From Alphaproteobacteria bacterium (GTDB lineage: Bacteria > Pseudomonadota > Alphaproteobacteria > Sphingomonadales > Sphingomonadaceae): DNA of 5,328 nt. Below are positions 1-4,610 of the stretch, one piece after another (position 1 is the stretch's first letter; every line of letters begins with the position of its first letter). The stretch spans positions 1 through 5,328 of the forward strand of contig JAHJSJ010000197.1 of assembly GCA_018830415.1 (NCBI GenBank), read 5' to 3'. The position numbers and the translations under genes were made by a program. The notes beneath the pieces are model-generated. The model worked only from the letters and a program-made list of their open reading frames with translations, made no database searches and was not told where the DNA came from.

Positions 1-1047
1 CCTGTCCTGCCCGATGCATGGCAGGTTGCTGCGTTCATACGGTGTCATGGCGCTCAGCCGCGCGCTGATATCGCGCATAGCAGGCGCAGGCACGATCAGC
101 CCGTCAACCGCCTTGCGATCATAGCTCGGCAGTTCGAGGTAAAGGCTGGCGAGCGTCGTTACCGTGCCGCTGGTGCCCAGCAGGCGGATATCATCATGCC
201 GGGCGGCCTGGGCAATGCGGGCGGCAAACGGCGCGAAACTGTCGGACACCATGCGCCGCATTGCGTCAAAACGGGCAAGGCGAGCCTGCTCGCTGTCCTC
301 ACCACGGCCCACGGTGTCGGTCAGCGAAACGACGCCCCACGGCACGCTCTGCCAATCAAGGATGCGCGGCACCCGGCTTGCTTCGGTGCTGCCCGGTTCC
401 ACTAGCACCAGTTCAGTCGAGCCGCCGCCAATGTCGAAAATCACCGCCGGGCCATCGCCCGATTCGAGCAGGATGTGGCAACCCAGCACCGCCAGCCGCG
501 CCTCTTCCTCGGCGCTGATGATGTCGAGCGCGATGCCGGTTTCATGCCGGACACGTTCGATAAAGGCATGGCCGTTTTCTGCGCGGCGGCAGGCCTCGGT
601 CGCCACTGACCGCGCCAGGCGGACGTTGCGGCGTTGCAGCTTGTCCGCGCAGATCGACAGCGCGGAGAGGGTGCGATCCATCGCCTTGTCCGACAACCGC
701 CCGCTGGCCGCCAGCCCTTCGCCCAGCTTTACCACGCGGCTGAAGGCGTCGATCACCGTGAAATCCCGGCCCGATGGGCGCGCGATCAGCAGGCGGCAAT
801 TATTGGTGCCAAGGTCCAGCGCGGCATAGGCTTCGCCGTGGGCGTTACCCCGCGCTGTGCCGATGGTGGAAAGATCGGGCGCGGTGCGTGATTGGCGCGC
901 TTCGCCGCTGCCCCGGCCATCGCGGCCGGTCTTGCGGCAATCTTGCTGAGGGGGGCGTTTGTAGCGAAAATCGGCTACTTTCCCGGACTTGCCGCCCCGT
1001 TTAGTCCCAGCCTTCGAATTCCTGTCCGGCGGGAGAGTTTCCGCCAT
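1..1047 (-). CDS. Ppx/GppA family phosphatase (exopolyphosphatase or pppGpp phosphatase), 3' end outside window
   Basis: 349 codons are visible; the C-terminus lies beyond the left edge. Members of this ASKHA-fold family hydrolyse terminal phosphate from inorganic polyphosphate and/or convert pppGpp to ppGpp in the cytoplasm; sequence alone does not say which. Visible motifs are the phosphate-1 motif ALDLGTNNCRLL (residues 76-87), ATEACR (149-154), EEARL (181-185) carrying the expected catalytic Glu, the phosphate-2 motif FDIGGGSTELVL (204-215) and GTSGTVTTLAS (291-301). The start ATG at 1047 is the only ATG, GTG or TTG codon in frame ahead of the phosphate-1 motif. It therefore forces a 75-residue N-terminal extension rich in Arg, Lys and Gly, which E. 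coli Ppx lacks. The ribosome binding site is weak (GAAAG about 13 bases upstream). The gene is divergent from the tRNA and LOG genes. In many alphaproteobacteria the next gene downstream is rlmE, which would lie off the window. Family assignment is firm; substrate is not. Confidence 0.93.
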   Translation of the reverse strand, partial: MAETLPPDRNSKAGTKRGGKSGKVADFRYKRPPQQDCRKTGRDGRGSGEARQSRTAPDLSTIGTARGNAHGEAYAALDLGTNNCRLLIARPSGRDFTVIDAFSRVVKLGEGLAASGRLSDKAMDRTLSALSICADKLQRRNVRLARSVATEACRRAENGHAFIERVRHETGIALDIISAEEEARLAVLGCHILLESGDGPAVIFDIGGGSTELVLVEPGSTEASRVPRILDWQSVPWGVVSLTDTVGRGEDSEQARLARFDAMRRMVSDSFAPFAARIAQAARHDDIRLLGTSGTVTTLASLYLELPSYDRKAVDGLIVPAPAMRDISARLSAMTPYERSNLPCIGQDR

Positions 1048-1152
1048 GATCGTGCAACTTTCATATCACTGCCTGCGCGTTCCGCCAGCCAGCACTTGGG
1101 GACAAGCTAACCCAAGCACCGCGCAAGAGCAAGCAACGCGGCGCAACGGCGC

Positions 1153-1181
1153 TTGACCTTGCCGCTGCACAAAACTAGGGA
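1153..1181 (+). promoter_or_regulatory. Candidate promoter for tRNA-Gln
   Basis: A -35-like TTGACC (1153-1158) is followed after exactly 17 bases by TAGGGA (1176-1181). The -10 matches consensus only at its first two bases, but spacing is ideal. A GC-rich stretch (GCGCGC) follows where the discriminator would lie, as is common for stable-RNA promoters under stringent control. Transcription would start near 1188, about 38 bases before the mature tRNA. This is inferred from position and pattern. Confidence 0.4.
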
Positions 1182-1225
1182 GCGCGCTTGCTGATGCCGC
1201 CCGCCAGTTTCGGGCGCGTGGCCAA

Positions 1226-1299
1226 TGCCCCGTCCTCTAATGGTAAGAGAGCGGACTCTGACTCCGTCAATCAAGGTTCGAATCCTTGCGGGGCATCCA
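1226..1299 (+). tRNA. tRNA-Gln, anticodon CTG
   Basis: A full cloverleaf can be folded by eye. The acceptor stem is TGCCCCG (1226-1232) with CGGGGCA (1289-1295), all seven pairs formed. The D arm is CTCT/AGAG around the loop AATGGTA (1235-1249). The anticodon arm is GCGGA/TCCGT (1251-1255 and 1263-1267, with one G-T pair) around the loop CTCTGAC. The anticodon CTG is at 1258-1260. The variable loop is CAAT, and the T arm is CAAGG/CCTTG around TTCGAAT (1272-1288). The discriminator base is T1296 and CCA is encoded at 1297-1299. U1-A72 fits glutamine tRNAs. It reads CAG codons, which should be the common Gln codon at this GC content. The discriminator T is unusual, since E. coli tRNA-Gln has G. 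Confidence 0.95.
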
Positions 1300-1315
1300 G
1301 CCACACCAATGCGAA

Positions 1316-1331
1316 TGTTTCACGTGAAACA
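1316..1331. promoter_or_regulatory. parS: parS centromere-like site (ParB binding palindrome)
   Basis: TGTTTCACGTGAAACA is a perfect 16-bp palindrome, identical on both strands. It matches the conserved chromosomal parS consensus TGTTnCACGTGnAACA with no mismatch. Chromosomal ParB dimers load at such sites as CTP-dependent clamps and, with ParA and SMC, segregate and organise the origin region. It lies 16 bases after the end of the tRNA and 55 bases ahead of the LOG start codon, in non-coding DNA. I saw no second copy in the window. Chromosomal parS sites usually cluster near oriC, so this suggests an origin-proximal location; parA and parB themselves are not in the window. Confidence 0.88.
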
Positions 1332-1354
1332 CCCACCCGGATCAATCTGCTTGC

Positions 1355-1381
1355 GGGCCTAGGTGGCCCCTATTAGGGGTC
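1355..1381 (+). promoter_or_regulatory. Two overlapping hairpins in the LOG leader, one covering its ribosome binding site
   Basis: Hairpin A pairs GGGCC (1355-1359) with GGCCC (1365-1369) around a five-base loop. Hairpin B pairs GGCCCCT (1365-1371) with AGGGGTC (1375-1381) around ATT, including one G-U pair. B buries the AGGGG ribosome binding site (1375-1379) that serves the ATG at 1387. The two share bases 1365-1369 and cannot form together, so A would expose the site and B would hide it. The pairings are seen directly; a regulatory role is inference. Confidence 0.4.
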
Positions 1382-1386
1382 TAACC

Positions 1387-2262
1387 ATGACCGACAAAGA
1401 CCTGACTGACCGTAAATTCTACCGTGCGGGCGAAGAAACCCGTTTCGCTGAAAGCGGCCCCGAACGCACCCCGCAAACCGCGCATCCGGCCTACACGCTG
1501 GCCTTCCGCGACACCGATTTCCTGCTGCGCGACGAATTGCGCCCGGTGCGTTTCCAGCTGGAATTGCTCAAGCCCGAAATGCTGCTCGACGAAGCGCGGA
1601 TCGGATCGACGCTGGTGATGTATGGTTCGGCCCGCATCCCTTCGCCCGCGCAGGCCGAAGCCCGGCTGGCCGAGGCCGCAGCCAGTGGCAACGAATATGA
1701 TCAGAAGGTCGCCGCGCGGCTCGCGGAAAAGGCCAGATATTACGACGAAGCCTACAAGCTCGCCCGCCTCGTCAGCGAAAAATCGATCATCGAGGATGGC
1801 AAACGCCAGTTCATCATCACCACCGGCGGCGGGCCTTCGATCATGGAGGCGGGCAATCGCGGCGCATCGGATGCGGGCAGCGAATCGATCGGGCTGAACA
1901 TCGTTCTGCCGCACGAACAGGCGCCCAATCCCTACGTGACGCCCTACCTCAGTTTCCAGTTCCACTATTTCGCGCTGCGCAAGATGCATTTCCTGCTGCG
2001 CGCGCGCGCGGTAGCGGTGTTTCCCGGCGGGTTCGGGACGTTTGATGAGTTCTTCGAGCTTGTCACCCTGATCCAGACCGGCAAGATGAAGCCGATCCCG
2101 ATCATCCTGTTCGGCAAGGATTTCTGGACGCGGGTGATCGATTTTGAAGCGCTGGCCGAAGAAGGCACGATTTCAAAGAGCGATCTCGACCTGTTCACCT
2201 GGTGCGAAACCGCCGAAGAGGCGTGGGACTGCATCGCCGATTTCTACGAGATCAAGGACTGA
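1387..2262 (+). CDS. LOG family (TIGR00730-type) nucleotide 5'-monophosphate phosphoribohydrolase
   Basis: A 291-residue cytoplasmic Rossmann-fold protein. LOG-family enzymes cleave the N-glycosidic bond of nucleoside 5'-monophosphates, releasing base and ribose 5-phosphate; cytokinin ribotides are the best-known substrates and many bacterial members salvage purine or pyrimidine nucleotides. They were long mislabelled lysine decarboxylases. The diagnostic motif PGGFGTFDE is at residues 213-221 with catalytic Glu221. The partner Arg198 lies in ALRK (196-199), and the glycine-rich TTGGGPSIMEAGNRGA is at 145-160. The protein is longer than the roughly 190-residue minimal LOG type, with about 75 extra N-terminal residues before the first Rossmann strand (TLVMYGSAR, 75-83). 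I chose the ATG at 1387 because AGGGG (1375-1379) sits seven bases upstream. A GTG at 1363 would add eight residues without a clear ribosome binding site. The gene is convergent with thiD. Family is sure; substrate is not. Confidence 0.92.
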   Translation: MTDKDLTDRKFYRAGEETRFAESGPERTPQTAHPAYTLAFRDTDFLLRDELRPVRFQLELLKPEMLLDEARIGSTLVMYGSARIPSPAQAEARLAEAAASGNEYDQKVAARLAEKARYYDEAYKLARLVSEKSIIEDGKRQFIITTGGGPSIMEAGNRGASDAGSESIGLNIVLPHEQAPNPYVTPYLSFQFHYFALRKMHFLLRARAVAVFPGGFGTFDEFFELVTLIQTGKMKPIPIILFGKDFWTRVIDFEALAEEGTISKSDLDLFTWCETAEEAWDCIADFYEIKD

Positions 2263-2268
2263 TTTTGC

Positions 2269-2288
2269 CGTCCGGCTGACGCCGGATG
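2269..2288. repeat. Short hairpin just after the LOG stop codon
   Basis: TCCGGC (2271-2276) pairs with GCCGGA (2281-2286) around the loop TGAC. One G-T and one C-G pair extend it to 2269-2288. It starts seven bases after the LOG stop. There is no T-run, so it may only help the larger inverted repeat that follows, for example by protecting the mRNA 3' end. Confidence 0.35.
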
Positions 2289-2292
2289 CCGC

Positions 2293-2368
2293 GCCGCCCG
2301 CTCCCCCGCCCTTCCACCCGGATCCTGCCGGGATATCATCCGGGTGGAAGGGCGGGGGAGCGAGCGGC
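2293..2368. terminator. Long perfect inverted repeat between convergent genes, probable two-way terminator
   Basis: Bases 2300-2323 and 2338-2361 are exact reverse complements over 24 bp, with a 14-base loop (2324-2337). A further C-G pair (2299/2362), one mismatch (2298/2363) and GCCGC/GCGGC (2293-2297 with 2364-2368) extend the stem to 30 of 31 pairs. It lies 31 bases after the LOG stop and 12 bases past the thiD stop, where RNA from either gene would form the stem. Neither strand has a T-run after it, so it is not a textbook intrinsic terminator. A dispersed palindromic repeat (REP-like) is the alternative. Confidence 0.55.
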
Positions 2369-2379
2369 CTGGAGCGCCT

Positions 2380-3213
2380 TCAATCAAGCCGGCGCACCGC
2401 CTGATGCCCCAGCGGGCCGTGGCCTGCGCCGTATCCGGGGGCGGCCTCGATCGCCCTTATCACGAACTGCCGCCCCAGCCTGACCGCGTGTTCGAGCGGC
2501 TGGCCGTGGCCGAGCAGGGTCGCAATCGCCGATGACAGGGTGCAGCCGGTTCCGTGGGTGTGGCGCGTGTCGATCCGCGCATGATCGAACTGCACCGCGC
2601 GCGCACCGTCGGTGTCGGTGGCGGGGATATAGAGCACGTCGATAATCCGCGCACCATCGCCCTGATCCGGCAGATGCCCGCCCTTGGCCAGCACCGCCGC
2701 GCCGGTCGCCTCCGCCAGTTCCTCGGCTGCAGCGACCATGTCCGCGCCGGTGGTGATTGTGCGGCCCACCAGCGCGCTGAGTTCGGGCAGGTTGGGGGTG
2801 ATCAGCGTTGCCAGCGGGAACAGCCGCGCGCGCATAGCCGCCACCGCATCGGGCGCAATCAGCGCCGCGCCTGACGTGGCGATCATCACCGGGTCGAGCA
2901 CGACCGGTGCCTCCACCCCCGCCAGCGCATCGGCCACGGCGGCGATAATCGCGGCATCGTGCAGCATCCCGATCTTGATTGCGTCAACGCCGATATCGGT
3001 GATGCAGGATGCGATCTGCTGCGCGACCATGTCAGACGCGATGGCAGCGATCCCCTGCACGCCGACGGAGTTCTGCGCTGTAATCGCAGTGATCGCGGTC
3101 ATGGCGTAACCGCCGAGCATGGTGATGGTCTTGATATCCGCCTGAACGCCCGCGCCGCCGGACGAGTCCGAACCGGCGATGCTGAGGATGCGGGGGAGTG
3201 TGGGGGTGGTCAT
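2380..3213 (-). CDS. thiD: Bifunctional hydroxymethylpyrimidine kinase / phosphomethylpyrimidine kinase ThiD
   Basis: A 277-residue cytoplasmic ribokinase-superfamily enzyme of normal stand-alone ThiD length. ThiD phosphorylates 4-amino-5-hydroxymethyl-2-methylpyrimidine to HMP-P and then HMP-PP, the pyrimidine half of thiamine, ready for coupling by ThiE. The N-terminal substrate loop AGSDSSGGAGVQADIKT is at residues 13-29. GMLHD is at 82-86, DPVM at 107-110, TPNLPE at 139-144 and KGGH at 177-180. HTHGTGCTLSSAIA (218-231) holds the anion-hole glycines and the conserved Cys224. I chose the ATG at 3213: the usual family N-terminus begins just after it and a GGTGG purine-rich stretch lies upstream. 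A start at 3267 would add 18 residues unlike the family. No TPP riboswitch is recognisable upstream, and no other thi gene is adjacent. A short 3' gap leads to the long inverted repeat shared with the LOG gene. Confidence 0.96.
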   Translation of the reverse strand: MTTPTLPRILSIAGSDSSGGAGVQADIKTITMLGGYAMTAITAITAQNSVGVQGIAAIASDMVAQQIASCITDIGVDAIKIGMLHDAAIIAAVADALAGVEAPVVLDPVMIATSGAALIAPDAVAAMRARLFPLATLITPNLPELSALVGRTITTGADMVAAAEELAEATGAAVLAKGGHLPDQGDGARIIDVLYIPATDTDGARAVQFDHARIDTRHTHGTGCTLSSAIATLLGHGQPLEHAVRLGRQFVIRAIEAAPGYGAGHGPLGHQAVRRLD

Positions 3214-3343
3214 ATCACCACCATAGCAAGACCGGACGGCACAGGGCACCGATTTCACCAGCGGCAAACGAATTGGCAGCTTTCAGGGATGCTGCGCGTT
3301 GTTGGGAACGTCCGGGATTGGATGGTTTTGCGACTGTCCGCTT

Positions 3344-3373
3344 TTGACGAGCCAAGCACTTGACGTTTATGAT
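3344..3373 (+). promoter_or_regulatory. Sigma70-type promoter for the membrane protein gene
   Basis: TTGACG (3344-3349) is followed after 18 bases by TATGAT (3368-3373), each one base off consensus. Transcription would begin near 3380, giving a leader of about 22 bases before the ATG at 3402 and excluding the in-frame upstream start codons at 3360 and 3369. A second TTGACG at 3360-3365 has no fitting -10 and is probably chance. Confidence 0.65.
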
Positions 3374-3401
3374 AGATATTGAGGTCACGAGGAGACGGGC
3401 A

Positions 3402-3896
3402 ATGTCGAAGATCGTTCGAGGGTATTGGTTTTATTGGCTGCTCGTTCCCTGCCTGATCGCCGCGTGGCAATTGTCGCTGACGCCCGAAGCCCTCGCTGAT
3501 CCTTTGACCTTGGAACGCGTCTATCTGATTGACTGCGCCTTGCTGCTGCCAATCCTGTATTTTCTTTATCTCCGCTCGCGTGCCACGCTTAAAGCAGCAG
3601 TCTTGCGGTCTTTAGCGCTTGGCGCTGCTGCTTTGAGTTATGCCGCGTGGCTGATGCCAGAGGGGACGGGGCAGGTGTTGCCCTTCCTGAGTTGGCTGCG
3701 CTGGACGGCATTGCCGCTTGTTATCGCAATCGAACTTGTCGCGTTCGTTGCGCTCATGCGCTATCTCTATGGATCTGGGCCCAAAGCAGAAGAACTCGTA
3801 AATCAGGGTATTCCGCCGCTAGTGGTGAAGCTCCTGCTCATGGAAGCCCGTTTCTGGAAGCGTGTGTTCCGTCTGATCACGGGCAAGAGCGACTAG
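3402..3896 (+). CDS. Small integral membrane protein of unknown function, four predicted helices
   Basis: 164 residues; I do not recognise the family. Hydrophobic segments suggest four transmembrane helices at about residues 8-25, 38-57, 66-85 and 101-122. A hydrophilic tail from 123 contains an amphipathic, basic stretch ending in GKSD. There is no cleavable signal peptide, lipobox or catalytic motif. The ATG at 3402 is chosen because AGGAG (3390-3394) lies seven bases upstream and a good promoter places the transcript start near 3380; in-frame starts at 3360 and 3369 would lie upstream of that transcript. It is the only plus-strand gene between minus-strand thiD and the DUF1272/glmM operon. 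Its composition looks less GC-rich than its neighbours: a sampled 60 bases at 3421-3480 is 55% GC, against 73% at 2881-2940 in thiD. That is compatible with, but does not prove, acquisition. A real gene is very likely; its role is unknown. Confidence 0.8.
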   Translation: MSKIVRGYWFYWLLVPCLIAAWQLSLTPEALADPLTLERVYLIDCALLLPILYFLYLRSRATLKAAVLRSLALGAAALSYAAWLMPEGTGQVLPFLSWLRWTALPLVIAIELVAFVALMRYLYGSGPKAEELVNQGIPPLVVKLLLMEARFWKRVFRLITGKSD

Positions 3897-4069
3897 ATCA
3901 TCTCATCCTTATCCAGCTCAGCCCTAGCCAACGCATCTTCGGGATTTCCGGCTGAAGACTTCGATGATTATGTGCGGCATCAAGGTGCCGGTCGACGCGA
4001 AATTCTATCGTCTGAACGTCCGCCTCCGGCGAGCCCAGCGTTCGGTCCTATTACCGACATTGGGTCGGT
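3897..4069. other. Intergenic stretch without a supportable gene
   Basis: This gap follows the membrane protein stop. The only structure I see is a 6-bp hairpin, ACCGAC (4053-4058) with GTCGGT (4064-4069), loop ATTGG, followed on the plus strand by TT. It ends at the stop codon of the minus-strand small gene, and is at best a weak terminator for either side. Short open frames here lack a ribosome binding site and family resemblance. Confidence 0.5.
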
Positions 4070-4254
4070 TTAAGACACGGCAGAATGCTGCGCCGCGCGC
4101 TGCTTCCAAAAACGTGTGATAATCAGACCGCAGACCGCGCCGCCAACTGCTGCTGCGGCCCCTCCACTGGTCCAATCGAAAAGCGTCCGCCCGATAAACA
4201 GCACTACCAAGCCAACCGCGACCCGGTGACAATCGCGAGAAAGAACGCCTTCAT
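4070..4254 (-). pseudogene. Small two-helix membrane protein gene, apparently frameshifted by one missing base
   Basis: An ATG at 4254 has a good ribosome binding site (AAGGG, eight bases upstream). It opens with MKAFFLAIVTG, a typical hydrophobic first helix, but the frame stops at a TAG after 16 codons. The adjacent frame, entered near the GGG at 4222-4224, continues the helix as VAVGLVVLFIGRTLFDW. It then gives a glycine/alanine-rich second hydrophobic segment (AAAAVGGAVCGLIITRF), a basic end and a TAA at 4070-4072. The span is 185 bases, one short of 62 codons, so adding one base at the GGG would restore a 61-residue protein with two helices. I infer a single-base deletion, a sequencing error or, less likely, programmed frameshifting. 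The family is not recognised. It points the same way as the DUF1272 gene and starts 120 bases downstream of it. Confidence 0.55.
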
Positions 4255-4282
4255 CGAAAAAACCCTTTCAGCTTCAGTTCTC

Positions 4283-4311
4283 TTTATAGACGAAAAGCTT
4301 CATGGCGGAAA
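4283..4311 (-). promoter_or_regulatory. Possible promoter for the small frameshifted gene
   Basis: Read on the minus strand, TTTCCG (4311-4306) is followed after 17 bases by TATAAA (4288-4283), an excellent -10, and then by the AAGGG site and ATG at 4254. The -35 is poor (three of six bases). Position makes it plausible. Confidence 0.35.
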
Positions 4312-4374
4312 TGGGGTCGATACCCGAATGGCAGCTTTTTTCCAAAGCCCTGCCAAAGCGGACCCCGCCCCCGC

Positions 4375-4599
4375 TTACCCCTTGAACTTGCGCTCCGTGC
4401 CCGGCGGGAACTTTGCGTGGAGCGGTTTTGCCCGCGTCGGCCGGTCCATCAGCTCGCCGCCGCAATTGGGGCAGCGGTCGTCGAAGCCATCGGCGCATTG
4501 GGCGCAGAAGGTGCATTCGAACGAGCAGATGAACGCGCCGGGGGCTTCGGCGGGAAGGCCAGTTCCGCAGGCTTCGCAATCGGGACGCATTTCGAGCAT
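4375..4599 (-). CDS. DUF1272 domain-containing cysteine-rich (probable zinc-binding) protein
   Basis: 74 residues. The opening MLEMRPDCEACGTGL, then ICSFECTFCAQC and CPNCGGEL, match the DUF1272 family, whose function is unknown. Eight cysteines (8, 11, 25, 29, 32, 35, 43, 46) form CxxC-type pairs that fit two structural metal sites, presumably zinc. The C-terminal 24 or so residues are basic and proline-rich. The ATG at 4599 is supported by AGGAG nine bases upstream; that site overlaps the TAG stop codon of glmM. Only 11 bases separate the two genes, so it is almost certainly co-transcribed with glmM and may be translationally coupled to it. The downstream AAGCGG/CCGCTT hairpin beginning in the stop codon lacks a proper T-run. 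The protein is likely cytoplasmic. Family identity is secure by pattern; any link to cell-wall synthesis is only positional. Confidence 0.9.
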   Translation of the reverse strand: MLEMRPDCEACGTGLPAEAPGAFICSFECTFCAQCADGFDDRCPNCGGELMDRPTRAKPLHAKFPPGTERKFKG

Positions 4600-4610
4600 C
4601 GGTTTTTCTC

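Noticed and set aside
164..829. Long plus-strand open frame of 221 codons
   Set aside because: Antisense shadow of the Ppx/GppA gene, whose motifs are clear on the minus strand; its product has the Ser/Arg-rich look of a GC-rich shadow frame.
1381..1989. Minus-strand open frame of 202 codons opposite the LOG gene
   Set aside because: Shadow of the LOG gene; no ribosome binding site or recognisable domain.
1998..2010. Alternating GC run that could form Z-DNA or act as a slippage tract
   Set aside because: Lies in frame inside the LOG gene and simply encodes an Arg-Ala repeat before the PGG motif; the reading frame is intact.
3214..3343. Possible TPP riboswitch upstream of thiD
   Set aside because: The conserved THI-box elements were not found on the minus strand.
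3897..4073. Open frame of 58 codons continuing in frame after the TAG stop of the membrane protein gene
   Set aside because: Could suggest stop read-through, but the sequence is not protein-like, has no recognised domain, and an open run of this length is unsurprising.
3970..4119. 49-codon plus-strand open frame starting MCGIKVPVDAKF
   Set aside because: No ribosome binding site, no family resemblance, and it overlaps the minus-strand small membrane gene.
4360..4377. Hairpin AAGCGG/CCGCTT after DUF1272 as an intrinsic terminator
   Set aside because: Only 6 bp with a nine-base loop and no adequate T-run; noted in the gene entry but not called.
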